From Sparassis latifolia (taxonomy: Eukaryota > Basidiomycota > Agaricomycetes > Polyporales > Sparassidaceae), in contig CM031561.1 in assembly GCA_018466975.1 (NCBI GenBank), forward strand, positions 2,480,001 to 2,544,000: a DNA stretch of 64,000 bases, read 5' to 3'. The notes beneath the pieces are model-generated. The model saw nothing but the letters and a program-made list of their open reading frames with translations. It had not been told where the DNA came from and made no database searches. The stretch's first letter is position 1. Each line of letters begins with the position of its first letter. The position numbers and the translations under genes were made by a program. Positions 34,417 through 45,466 of the stretch are shown here, one piece after another.

Positions 34417-35019
34417 TGTCACGAGACAAGGTCTTAGTCTAAGACACAAGTCCATTCAAGAGACACTTCTGGCGATGTCCTTGCACTGAAGGTTGATCAG
34501 AGTTCGTTCTTATGACTCGCAGTAGCTGTCTGCTACTAATGGTCGATCTCAGTCAGAGGCAAGTGAAAAGCTGATTTAATGGTAACCAGGTCGAGATGGG
34601 GATCCAGCTCGACGAGGTCGTCTACTTATACAAAAGGTATCCGCAGTACTATGCAGTAATATGAGATCATTCATTGCCTAGATAAGGTGAAATGATGTCT
34701 GGGCAAGGTAACAGCGAGGAAGTAATATGTATGGGAAAGCTGAGTAAGATCGTGAGAGATAATCAGTACTAATGGGGATAACAAGTCGTGTATCAGAACG
34801 AGGTAAAGATGAGGCATACATGCACGTCTTGCATGTGTGATAAGAAGAAGGTCCGAAGTTGGATCCGGTGTAACCCCAGACTAGGGGTTCTGGTCATCTG
34901 GATAGAGAATCGGAGGTTGCACTCCGATGAGTCACATGTTGGATCACGTGGTCTGGGAACATAAAGGAAACGAAGAAAAGAAAAAGAAAAGACATGCCAT
35001 AACTGAGGAGCATTGTAAC
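34417..35019 (+). repeat. Solo LTR of a family related to element E
   Basis: Starts TGTCACGAG and ends GGAGCATTGTAACA, like the element E LTR (TGTCACGGAG...GGAGCTTTGTAACA). It shares the phrases AACCAGG(T/A)C(G/A)AGATGGGGA and a TATA-like CTTATAC. No internal element and no target duplication were found, so it is old. Confidence 0.6.
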
Positions 35020-35352
35020 ATCATCCGTCTCACCCCTGCGATCTTCATGACCTAACTCTCGACCTTGCCACATCGACCGGTGCTGGCAGTGGGCCCACCC
35101 ACAGGACCCATGCCTCCCAAACCACTGCGTGCAGTCTCCTCAGACACCCCCGATTGTTGTTTATGAAACCGTAACCTGAGGTGAATCTGATGGGTTTTCT
35201 GGAGTGGGAGGGAGTGTGCACATTGCACATTTATTTTATGGTATACATTTTCTTTATTTCTCTCATATGTGGTACACTTTACTTTACCATATCCCCATTT
35301 ATTCCCCTTTTCTTCCTTTCTTTCCCCCTAGGTTGTTTCTGGTAGGGGAGGG
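35020..35352 (+). other. Element C internal sequence, right end, with polypurine tract
   Basis: A pyrimidine-rich stretch (TTTATTCCCCTTTTCTTCC) is followed by GGTAGGGGAGGG at 35342-35352, which directly precedes the 3' LTR and is a good polypurine tract. Confidence 0.6.
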
Positions 35353-35532
35353 TGTAACGGTCAGTTCTGATGACCGTTACTCGTTATGGACTGCTTACTA
35401 CTTACATAAGCAAGTTGCTTTATATCCCCTACACTCACCATCTAGCTGTACCTACACTCAGTCTTAGCTACTTTTCGCTATATATTGAGTCCACTGCAGC
35501 CCTGGTGAGCCTAAGAATCTAGGCTGCTTACA
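35353..35532 (+). repeat. Element C 3' LTR (180 bp)
   Basis: Runs from TGTAACGGTCAG to GGCTGCTTACA, followed by the TGGTA duplication and the continuing element B LTR. Confidence 0.9.
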
Positions 35533-36198
35533 TGGTATATCGCTATATCGCTATGTTGCTATGTTGCTATCGCAGTGTTGCTGTTCACTATCGCAGTAGC
35601 AGTCGCAGTTTCTAAATGCAGTATGCAGTCTCCTATATTGTAGTGTCATCATGTCACTATGTCGCAGTGGGGTATATCACAGTTCAAAGTCGCTATCGCA
35701 ATAAACGCAGTTTCTCAGTAATCTGAAGTGAAGGGGAAAGTCTCTCACTGGTCTTCGATCATAATCAATGTAGATACAGCAGGTATTTATAGAGGGGACA
35801 AAGGGAGAGAAAATGCGAAGTCACGAAATGTCGGACGATGGATCCTGACATCAGAAAGAGTTGCAATGGTCTAGGACCAATAGAAAAATAGATAAAGTGA
35901 GTGGAGAGGTGAATGTCATACGTTAGTGACAGAGAAGAATCGTAAAGTAGAGAGAAAGTGAAAGAAAACATATGCTGCTTGTCCTGAACCACATGGAACA
36001 CTCAAACAGCATCTTCAGTTCAGCACAAAGGTAGGGGTTTTGAAGAGGAAGGTTGAATTATAAAGGGCATAAAATTTGCAAAACAAGAGGGTGCGACCAT
36101 CGTGCAATACCGACAAGTCAGTGTGATGAACCAACGATTCAGCATAACATCCAGAGAGGTGGTGCGATGTCGGAGAAGTACAGACTTAGAAGGAAATC

Positions 36199-37917
36199 CA
36201 GCTGTGGTTCCCACCATTGTATTACAATTGCTCCCAACACTGGGCAGGCCATTGTGCACAACTCACCAGTTCAGTGACATCAGTTATGGGTGATAATAAA
36301 TTGTGCTAGTTAACAGCATGAGAGGATAAGCAGGCTCCTAAGTTTGTAAAGGATAATCTTTGAATGTCTGAAGATAATCTTTGAGATAATCCTAAGGATT
36401 ATCCAAAGGATTATCTGAGTCTAAAAGATATTTTTTAAGTTGTCACCAGCCAGGATTGAACCCTCAACCTTGAGAGAAAGTCACATGATCAACTGACATT
36501 AGACACTTTAGCCATTACACCATATCAGCTTATAAACTTATTTTTATACAGTCTATACTGCTGTTTATATTATAATACCTACATATTAACTTTGTATATG
36601 TTGTAAACTACTGCTCACCTTATAGGTACTGTTAAAGGTCCATTCTCTAAACTTAAAATTTATGACTATAGTCTTTTTGTAAAAGATGAGATCACAATGT
36701 GATTGAATTGTAAAGTATGTACTGAAAATGTTATTATAAACATGCTTTGCCTTATGTTTCACTCAGTTATGCACTTATAGACAGAATTTGCTTAAGTTTC
36801 TTTAGCAAAATCTCCTATATGTATTATATATGAGAGTAAGTTTATAAGCTGATATGGTGTAGTGGCTAAAGTGTCTAATGTCAGTTGATCATGTGACTTT
36901 CTCTTAAGGTTGAGGGTTTAATCCTGGCTGGTGACAACTTAAAAAATATCTTTTAGACTCAGATAATCCTTAGGATTATCTTAAAGATTATCTTGAGATA
37001 ATCCTCCAGTTTAAAAGCTTGCCGATAAGATAATCCTGGAAGAGGTCTGCTAAGTAAGGAGTCTGCTAATCTTAAAGGTCTGTTAATTAACAGTATATAT
37101 TATCTTCCATAAATGACAATGATGACCAGTCATTGTAACTGTAATAACACTGGGCACATTGTAATACAATGGCAATTACAATGTCGGCCACATTGTAATT
37201 AGAAAAAGAAGTGTTCACAGTGAGAGTTAAACACCTGACCTCATGGCCGGAGTTTTGCTTATGTAAGCTACACAAGATATGTGCTTTAACCACTACACTA
37301 TTGGTGCTTGCTATTACTTCAATCTTAATTGTATATAATGAGTCTGTCCACTACAATACAATATACAAGCTTCTATTACAAATACTAACACTTGTTACTG
37401 TTCCTTTACATAATATTCTAACTCCTTATTTCTCATTATCTTTCTTTCTAATATCCTTTTAAAATATAATGCACATTCTAATATTATATCTAATAATATT
37501 ACTTTAAAGCATTAGAAGAAGAGATAAACAAGTGAGAGAACAGAAATAGACACTATAAGAGTTAAGAAAGGAATAGTAATAAGTGTTAGTATTTGTAATA
37601 GAAGCTTGTATATTATATTGTAGTGGACAGACTCATTATATACAATTGAGGTTGAAGTAATAGCAAGTATCAATAGTGTAATGGTTAAAGCATATATCTT
37701 GTGTAGCTTATATAAGCAAAACTCCTTTCATGAGGTCAGGAGTTCAACTCTCACTGTGAATACTTCTTTTTCCAATTACAATGTGGCCGGCATTGTAATT
37801 GCCATTGTATTACAATGTGCCCAGTGTTATTACAATTACAATGGCTGGTGAGTTGTGCACAATGACCTGCCCAGTGTTGTGGGCAATTGTAATACAATGG
37901 CGGCCATCACTGGTGAG
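36199..37917. mobile_element. Palindromic element P2 with tRNA-like arms, inserted in the element B LTR
   Basis: Ends share CCATTGTATTACAATTGC and CATTGTGCACAACTCACCAG in inverted orientation. AAATC flanks it (36194-36198 and 37918-37922), and the intact right LTR of B lacks this insert at the same point. The inner arms (about 37128-37480 and 37490-37850) each hold a tRNA-like module with intron-like spacing (left about 37215-37310, right 37668-37760; A-box TAGTGTAATGG, B-box-like AGTTCAACTC). A second palindrome, P2a, sits in the left arm. It has no coding capacity. Confidence 0.8.
36271..37127. mobile_element. Palindromic element P2a nested in P2
   Basis: Inverted arms share runs of GATAATCC-type repeats and AAGTTGTCACCAGCCAGGAT. 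Each arm holds a tRNA-like module (left about 36446-36532 reversed, right 36847-36934) with A-box TGGTGTAGTGG and B-box GGTTCAATCC (GGTTTAATCC on the right). ACCAG occurs at both borders (before 36271 and after 37127) and may be the target duplication. It interrupts the left arm of P2 at CAACTCACCAG. Confidence 0.7.
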
Positions 37918-38191
37918 AAATCAACCAGGGCGCATCAGATGAGACCAAAGGGCAATGAGTAAGTGGTATCCAACAGCAGAGAGATGCAAGAGTGGTGTAT
38001 GAGTGACAAAAGAATGTCAAATCTCGAAGAGAAGTCGAGTAAAGTCGAACAAAGTCACATGAAGTCACAAAAGTTCGCACAATGTCACAAAAGAGTCAGA
38101 TGCATCTCAAAGGCTAAGGCATAGAGTGGTGAGGTCTGAGAGATTGCTGGAAAACACGTTTTCAGAGGCCAGGAGGTCTGGGAGTGTATCA

Positions 38192-38903
38192 TCTCCTTCT
38201 AACTGAAATATGGACCGTCCTTGGTTCTCAATGTGATCAGATTGCTTTGTGCTATGGTCGGATGTGTCATTTACATCATCATGCAAACTGGTCACATGAC
38301 TGCGCAGAATACTTCCGACACCTTGAGGCTACCTCGAGGCTCGCGTGAAAGTCACCCTATCGATTTCTTCATCGCTCTCTTTCTCTCTTTCTCTCTCTCT
38401 CTTTGCTTTCTCCACAATGAATTGTGCTATCCTCTGCATTCTAACAATCCATGCGATTACTGATCTCACGAAATCGCTGCCTGCTCCTCCCGCTGAGTCA
38501 GAGGACTACGAGACCTGAGGAAAGAACTTCGTCGCTGCTCTGGTACATTTGCTGATTTCTCCGATAAAAATTGTGAAGCTAGACGGACTGTTCTGCAGAA
38601 ATGCTACCCCAACATATGATTATAGAACAAATATAAAAAAATCGTACAATAGCCTGAAAATACATCTTTTACTAATAGTGGGACATCCCTATGTACTCCT
38701 GGCACCATGGGACAACCAGTAATACTGGAATATAAATATAAATGCTCTAGTACTATAGGACATCCCATATGATAATTGTGTCATTGGACCTGCCTTTGCC
38801 CTGCCTTTGCCCTGGGTAATCTCATATAATGTCCTGGGACATGTATTGGTACCATGATCTTTCTGACACCTGAGAGGCTCTTAGCCACTACACAATATAG
38901 ATT
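38192..38903. other. Element B 3' internal region or inserted DNA, no gene seen
   Basis: Starts with the polypurine tract of B (TCTCCTTCT on this strand), then a CT-rich run (38365-38405) and AT-rich sequence with phrases GGGACATCC and GGACATCCC. A near-copy of the first 35 bases recurs at about 40125-40160, which suggests that the DNA between may be a later insertion. Confidence 0.35.
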
Positions 38904-39830
38904 ATGTTGAAGCTAAGAGCTAGGTCGGAAGGGTACCCTGAAGTGGTCGGAGAGTGGTGCGAAGGTCAGGTCACAGATGTCCACTGTCGCTGGTACATCG
39001 GTTGCAAAGAGATCGGGGTCACCACCGAAGGAGAAACCTCACCAAATGTTGAGGATGACAGTGACTGCACCTGCTGCTCTAGCAGCACCATCTACTGCTG
39101 ATGATTGGCTGCTCAAGCCCTGGGAGATCATTGATCCACTTCGCAAGCTGATCACGAAAGGCAAGGTATGTTGCAGTTTTGTTTTCGATGTTGCAGGCTC
39201 ACTAAAACTTCAATTCTCCTAGTGTGATCAGTGCACGGGATTCAAAAAGCCATGACTGTGCATTCTGTACGAGGGCAGCAACCACTGCAAAAAATGTATT
39301 CACCAGCAGAAGACCTGCGCTTGGTCTGGCCAGATGATGACAGTGGAGCATAAAGGGTGAGCCAAAGCCAAGGCTGCGACCTCGGAAAGTAAGTGGTGAT
39401 GCATTTTGTGAACTTGGTATGCTAACTCGCGATGTTTTGTGCAGCAGTGTCAGTTGCAAAGTCAGAGAATGCCATCACTGGTCCGTCGAGAGCTCTTCAC
39501 CATACAATGTGAGCTCTGAAACCATGTACAAAGGCTGCTGCGAAGGCTGCGACTAAGGGGAAAGGTAAAGCAGTCGATCTAATGTCGGATGGGTCTGTGG
39601 CCTCGAAAGTTGCAATGAAGGACCTGTCGATGATGTTGCTCGATGATCGCGAGTACCTGCACTTGCTTCACCTATGTCACGCATCTGCTAATGCGACAGT
39701 CACATTCAGAATGGAGGAGATTGAACTGGACGACCAACTCAAAAGGGATTTGCTCGCACGGGCGACAGAGGAGTTGCAAGAGGATTTTGAAGAGGAGTCA
39801 CAGGAGAGCGAGGAGGACAATGAGGAGTAG
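38904..39830 (+). pseudogene. Cys-rich basidiomycete protein remnant with introns
   Basis: Exon 1 ends LLKPWEIIDPLRKLITKGK at 39165. An intron follows (39166-39222, GTATGT...CTAG), then a Cys-rich exon with CDQCTG, CILYEGSNHCKKC and HQQKTCAWSG. A second intron begins GTAAGT at 39389 and ends near 39444. The last exon runs to TAG at 39828 with an acidic end (EEESQESEEDNEE). In-frame TGA codons at 39253 and 39358 break exon 2. The CX2C...CX2C layout resembles small zinc-binding proteins that are frequent near mobile elements in mushrooms. The function is unknown. It lies on the opposite strand to element B and has spliceosomal introns, so it is probably captured or part of another inserted element. 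Confidence 0.55.
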
Positions 39831-40289
39831 GCACTGACGTGAGGTGGTGCGAGGTAAACCGAGTCCTCACAAAGTCGCTGCAAAAGGTCGTGACATTTCT
39901 TCTTCGTGTTTCTTCATTATCTCCTGCCATTGTAACTGTACAATATCGTGATATCTGTGAGGAAATGAAAATTTCTAGAGGAAAAGTGAAAGAAAATAAG
40001 TCTTTTTCTGATTTTTTAGAGATGGAAAAATATCGCAAGGAACTGAGTGGAGACTTAGAGAAAAAAGAGAATTTTCGGAAAATGTCGTGAATGTCAGAAC
40101 ATCGTGAATGGTGTACTTGTCCTCCTCCCAACTGAAAATGGGACTGTCCTCAGTCAGCAAGGTCAGACGGTGATCTGTAATGTAAATGGAAAAGGTTGCA
40201 AGAAATTAAACCAGAGAGCGAAGTCAGAGAGAGTCGAAGTGTGAAAATATATGTAGGAAACTGAGGGGAGGCGGTCTTTGGATATGAAA
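39831..40289. other. Element B internal sequence, non-coding
   Basis: AT-rich, with the second copy of the CTCC(C/T)AACTGAAA motif near 40125. No gene is seen. Confidence 0.3.
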
Positions 40290-40898
40290 CTAAACATCTT
40301 CATCATCACGATCTTTGGAGTTGTCTTCTAAAGTCACTGTGAGATCGAAGTCTAAATTGTCATCATCTCCTTGACTTGTCGACTGCTGCATCTCACGAAG
40401 TCGTGATTCGTGGAGGTCAAAGAAATTGTCAGGGAGTGAAAGATACTTTCGCGTGAAGTAGGGAATCACTCGAAAAGTGGCAATAAGTTGATCAAGTACT
40501 GAGCTGTCGAGTTCGCAAAGGATATATACACCTCCGTAATTTCGCAAAACAACGATGAGAGGTCCGAGGTATCTCGCACGCATCTTGCAATTGAGAGCCT
40601 TCTCTATCTGGATGTTGCAAATGAGGACGAGAGCTCCATAAATAAAATTGTAGTCGTGAATCATATGATCATGTTTGTGCTCAAAATGAATCACGGCTTG
40701 GATATGAGCTTTGTAGACTTTTGAATGAAGTGTCACAAGCTGGTCTGAATGCTTCTGCAATGCAATGGCGCAATGTGCAATACAATTGGTGGTGGAGAGA
40801 ATCGAAGTCAGAGGCAGCTGGAGATATGTCACTTCAGAAATGTAGAGGAAGATGATAGGATGAACTCTAGTAACTGCGAAATAGGGTGAACAACCCAT
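40290..40898 (-). pseudogene. Element B integrase C-terminal region
   Basis: The minus strand is open for 203 codons and contains RARYLGPLIVVLRN, CELDSSVLDQLIATFRVIPY and an acidic Ser/Asp tail, which I recognise as the C-terminal part of a gypsy pol family common in Agaricomycetes. It lies just before the 3' LTR side, as expected. Confidence 0.75.
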
Positions 40899-41076
40899 GC
40901 AATGTCAGATTGTAATTCTCTCGGACCAAAAGACAGAATGCGCAACTTGTGACCACTTTTTCGCATCGCCATCAGCTGCCTTGAATAGCGCTTGATAGGA
41001 TATCGAAGTGCGGTCGCTCAACAATGCCGTTCGCTTGCGAATTGTAGCCACTGATGCGAATATGATTGATATAGTA

Positions 41077-41290
41077 TCACTTTGAGAGATATGCTGTCAC
41101 TTTCACAAAGGCTGAGCCATTATCTATGACTATTTCACTCAGAGATCCCCAGCGACATAGTATATCCTGGAAGATCCACTCTCTGAGAGAATCTGCATTT
41201 TTGGAATGAAGTGCGCACCATTCTGGATAGAAGGAGAGGATGCAGCAAGCTTGGACGAGATACTTGTACCCATTCAATGTCAGAAGATGC
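41077..41290 (-). pseudogene. Element B integrase core, downstream half
   Basis: Contains WIFQDILCRWGSLSEIVIDNGSAF, the second catalytic Asp region of the integrase core. The upstream half continues on the far side of element E (from 46283), and the target duplication GATGC marks the break. Confidence 0.75.
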
Positions 41291-42106
41291 TGTCACGGAG
41301 GCCAGTCGTGCCACCGTACATCCGGTTCATCGTCTAGTGACTAGGCCTTCGCAAGGGCTCAAGTCAATTGTGAGGGGTCCGACCTTCAGTCATAGCGATG
41401 ACCAGAGGTCGGCCCAGTGGAGGAGTCTTATGAACGCTTGGCCGCTGTCTGCGGACCAAGGTCGATCTGTCGCACAGATGTAGATGGTAAAACTGGTTGA
41501 TGTGTAACCAGGACAAGATGGGGACTCCAGCTTGTCCTGTCGGTCTTATATACAAGTACAGGCGTCTGTCTACCTGTAATACTAGAACTACGATTGGTCC
41601 ATCGGTATCAATACAAGGGCACAGGGTTCGTATACCTGTCCCACGGTCGTGAGAATGCTGAGTCAGTCATGACTCTGCGTGAGAGACAATCAGTCCATAT
41701 GGAGATAAGGTCGTGCTGCAAAGACAAGGCAGCAGCGAGGTCGTCATACGTCTTGCGCATGTATCAGGGTCTAGGGCCATGCCCATGAGGTTCGGTATCT
41801 GTATCGTAAAGGTAAGGCAGAGGTGAGGCGCACATGCCTTTGTCATGTGTGTAATAGGAAGTGCGTCCAAGTCTGGATCTCGCACATGAGGTAAACATGC
41901 CTTGAGCACAAGGTGCATATCGTCAGATGATCTGGTAGATCCGTGCCGGATAGATAAGGGCGATGACCATGATGACATCATGGTCATGTGGTCAGTGATG
42001 TCATTGTTACATGGTCAGTCTAGGCTCTGTGATGTCATTGTCACGTGATTGGTAAAGGTAGAGGCGGAAGTCGTCCGCGCGTTCCTCAGAGAGGAGCTTT
42101 GTAACA
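41291..42106 (+). repeat. Element E left LTR (816 bp)
   Basis: Starts TGTCACGGAGG and ends GCTTTGTAACA. A TATA-like CTTATATACAAG lies near 41550 in plus-strand reading. It ends in GATGACCATGATGACATC-type short repeats near 41950. Confidence 0.95.
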
Positions 42107-45100
42107 TCAGCTCCCATTCAGGTCTTCAATTCCCTGGATTGAAGTCGTCAAGAAAGTCGGTAGGGAAATGGAATGGAGAAATTCCATGTATCGTTGTTCA
42201 TCATGTCATGTCATCGCATGATTCTGGGTAAATCAGGGGCGGAAAATGAAAAAAATTGACCTGGGTGTTAATCCAGCTTCGCAAACTTCGTTTTGCTTGT
42301 CGCTCGCATCCCTTTATGACTGCTCGCTCCAACTGCAAGTCTTCTGTTCGTCTTCTTCTCATAAGCTATTCAGCTATGTTCATCGTCTTCTGTCAGTCTT
42401 GTTCTTCTTCATTGTGTTAAGACAGTGAATGGTCAACTTGCGTTGCCCATTCTTCTTCGCCTTGTTTCTTTTCAGTGTGTTAAGACAGTGAATGGTCAAC
42501 TCGCTGCCCATTCTTCCTACTATACCCCGCCTAAAAATCACGAGGCTAAAGGTGTAGCATTGTCTTCAAAATTTGTAGTGTGGAAAGAGAATGCGGTGGA
42601 AGGGAGGAGGGGAAAAATTTGCCCTTGTGGGAGGGTTCTCGTCCTCAATTACTCTTGTCGTTCCTCGACTCCGCTCACTCCTCTATTCCATTCGCTCGCC
42701 ACCCGGGCACTGGCTCATTCCTTTGGCTCGATATGCATCCTCGCCTACTATCCCCTATCAGCTCCCATTCAAAAAACCAAATACCCTGGATTTGAAACCG
42801 ATCAAAACAGGTAACAAATCGTAAAAAAATGTGAAGGAGGTGGGCAGCAAGGGTCTTCTAGTTTCTAGTCGCTATGACAAGTATCGCTTTCTAGTTTTAA
42901 GTCATTACGACATGTATCGCCTTCTAGTTTCAAGTCATTGCGACAAATATCATCTTCTAGTTTTAAGTCATTGCGGACATGTATCGTGGTTGGCTGGTCA
43001 TCGTCAATGCCAGCATGGTTAATCGTCTTCTGGTGAGCGATAGCTCCCATTCAGGTTTCATGTCTTCGATGTTTCTAATCATCGGGATAATTGTGGCCTT
43101 ATTGAATGCCATAATCCTGCCTTTTCAGCTTTCATCAAGGTCGTTCGTCCTTCTGATAACCTTTCTGCACCCCGGGTATCTCGCCCTACTAGGTGTTCTC
43201 AGCAAAGGTTCAGATCGAATATCCAATGGTAAGCGATAGCTCCCATTCACGTTTCATGTCCAGTTTCATGTCTTCATCATTAAAGTACCCCGGCCTAGGT
43301 TTGAACTACCCCGGCCTAGCGTGATACTTCATCGAATATTTCATGTCGGGTCTTATCGTGTGTTGGTGTCGAATAGAATCGACTACCTCCATCCATATTC
43401 CATGGATGCCCTATTCATCGCGGTGTCGTATGTCGTGTTCGTCTGTTTGTTAAGTTCGTTCGTCCAGATGATGAGACAACAGTCTACATCAAATCCAAGG
43501 ATCGGCCGTGACCCAGTATCCTTTCTATCCATGGGGAACTACCCCGCGCATGTCATCAAAAGTGCCATATCGAAGGCTGTCGTTCATAGTAGTTTCACCC
43601 ATCGAGATCTGTTTGATCGTCGAGGTTTGCTAGACCTATTTAGGCATCTAGCATCGGGTGTCATCATTGTGGTGGTCAACAAAGGACCGTCTGGGACTTC
43701 CAGACATCATCGAATGAGTCATGTCTGTCTGATCATGCTCGAGTCATCATTGTGGTGGTCAACAAAGGACCATTAGGGATTTCCTAATATCAGGTGTCGT
43801 TATCGGGGATTGGAGTGTCGTGTACTGTTAACTCCAAGTCGTTCTTCGGTGATGTGATCTTTTGTTAAGTTCAATCATCGGGCTAATCGTCGCCTCGTCG
43901 AACCTTCGGCCTAGGTTCGGTATGGATCATTGGTTTATATGGAGAGCCAGGATCCGTCTTCTGTCAGAACCTTTTACTATGTCATTCAAGGTTCATCCAG
44001 GTTCAGTTTCTTTATCGTCGAGAGCTGTGATCGACGGTCATCGTTCAAATCCTTTTGTTACATCAGGATCTTCTTCGGATTGTCGGTTTCTTTAGCGTCG
44101 AGAGCCTCTTCGACAGGGAACGATTTTGAAGTGTCAACTCGCGGTATCTTCAAACAATTCCATGGTCATCAACTCGTAATGGCATCGAGTTGTCAATCTT
44201 TCTGCACCCCAGGTAACTCGCCATGCAGGGTGTTCTCAGCCAAGATCTATCGTTTCTTTATAGTGGAGAGCGAGTGTCCACTTGCTCAGTCCGAGCTCCC
44301 ATTCAGGGATTACAATCATCAAATGGTCATCAGATCGGACTCAATTAAGAGTCTACGGTTTATACGGGTTGCCGTTCCCGGGATCAACAATCATCAAGTT
44401 TCCTTCAGATCGGACTCAATTAAGAGTCTACGGTTTATACGGGTTGCCGTTCCCGGGATCAATCTGCACCGTGGGTATCTCGCCGCACTCGGTGTTGTCA
44501 GCCATGATCATCAAGTGTGCGACTTAAGTCCTTCGTCAAAGGCTGCGCACCGTCCTCAGTTCATCACGGTCCATAGAATCGGTACTAATTCTACGGTGGC
44601 CAAACCTTTCCAATTCGCAGTCACATGCGGCTCGTACGTGTCTTTGATTATTACACACGTCGTAGCTTTCCTCACATGAGGGGATTCAACCCCTGAGAGT
44701 CACCCAATGAAGGGTAAACTCTTGAGAGTTCGTCTCGGACAAGGTGCCAATCAATTGTCTTATGAAAATCTGGTCTCACCTAGGAATGACCAGACAAGGG
44801 TCTTCTTTGTCGTTCCAAAGTTGGATTTCAGGAGAATGGAGTGTCAATTGCGGTATCTCCATCTCTGTCGTCACAGGTGTCCTAATGTCAATGGACAAGG
44901 TCGAAGTCAAGAGAATGGAGTGTCAAATCACGGTATCTCCATCTCTGTAGTCATGGGTGTCCTAATGTTACGCTGTCTGCGAACATGGACGAGTCGAGGT
45001 CGGGTAGTGTCGTCCTAATGTCAATTCGGACAAGACGAGGAATCAAGTGCAAGGTAACCGTCGCCTTGTTCGGTCAGATGAGCTGTGTCATGACATGGTC

Positions 45101-45466
45101 ACTGTCTGTGAACCAGTCGAAGTTCGTCATCGTCAAGGAATATATCATGACACGGTCACTGTCTGTGAACCGGTCGAGGTCGGGGTCGTCAAGTTCTGCA
45201 CTAAACCATAGGAGGTTGTGCCAGAGAATAAGGATCTTGTCCTAATGTCACGGGACAAGATCGAGGTCAAGTGTAAGGTAACCGTCGCCTTAGTCGGTCG
45301 GATGAGCTGTCTGCTCAGGACACAGTTGCTGTCTGCAAACTGGTCGAAGTCGTCAAGGTGAGCTGTCTGCTCATGACACAGTTGCTGTCTGCAAACTGGT
45401 CTAGTTCGTCGTAAAGTCAGCTCTAAACCATAGGAGGTTGAGCAGTAAATAATTATCTTGTCCTAA
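42107..45466 (+). other. Element E internal region: pyrimidine-rich and tandem-repeat sequence
   Basis: Holds a near-duplicate of about 60 bp with AGACAGTGAATGGTCAACT (42419 and 42484), four units of a roughly 37-bp repeat with TTCTAGTTTTAAGTCATT (42855-42985), repeated AGCTCCCATTCA phrases, a 75-bp tandem duplication at 44331 and 44406 (CAGATCGGACTCAATTAAG), and GTCGTCAAG-type repeats up to the right LTR. An open frame at 43930-44679 spans the 75-bp duplication but shows no family motif. Confidence 0.7.

Larger units (their letters stand above)
17236..35532 (+). mobile_element. Element C: LTR element with 180-bp LTRs, host of the copia insertion
   Basis: LTRs at 17236-17416 and 35353-35532 share TGTAACGG...GGCTGCTTACA and differ at about five positions. 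A perfect duplication TGGTA flanks the element (17231-17235 and 35533-35537). The polypurine tract GGTAGGGGAGGG lies directly before the 3' LTR. Without the copia element, the palindrome P1 and a solo LTR, only about 2 kb is its own. No RT, integrase or protease is seen, so it looks non-autonomous. The LTR ends and the CTTTTTTTG after the 5' LTR match element A. Confidence 0.88.
16852..38191 (-). repeat. Element B 3' LTR, in three segments interrupted by C and P2
   Basis: The segments 16852-17235, 35533-36198 and 37918-38191 together match 59295-60597 in order and orientation. The joins are marked by the target-site duplications TGGTA (element C) and AAATC (palindromic element P2). The LTR contains phrases such as GCAGTGTCGCTATG repeated in short tandem near 35.54-35.72 kb. 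The two LTR copies differ at many sites, more than those of any other element here. Confidence 0.85.

Noticed and set aside
33755..37760. Functional tRNA genes
   Set aside because: A-box and B-box are recognisable, but the acceptor and anticodon stems do not pair convincingly by eye, and each lies in a palindromic mobile element; tRNA-derived sequence is the safer call.
41594..41987. Open frames repeated in both element E LTRs
   Set aside because: They are identical because the LTRs are identical, are short, and have no motif or start context.
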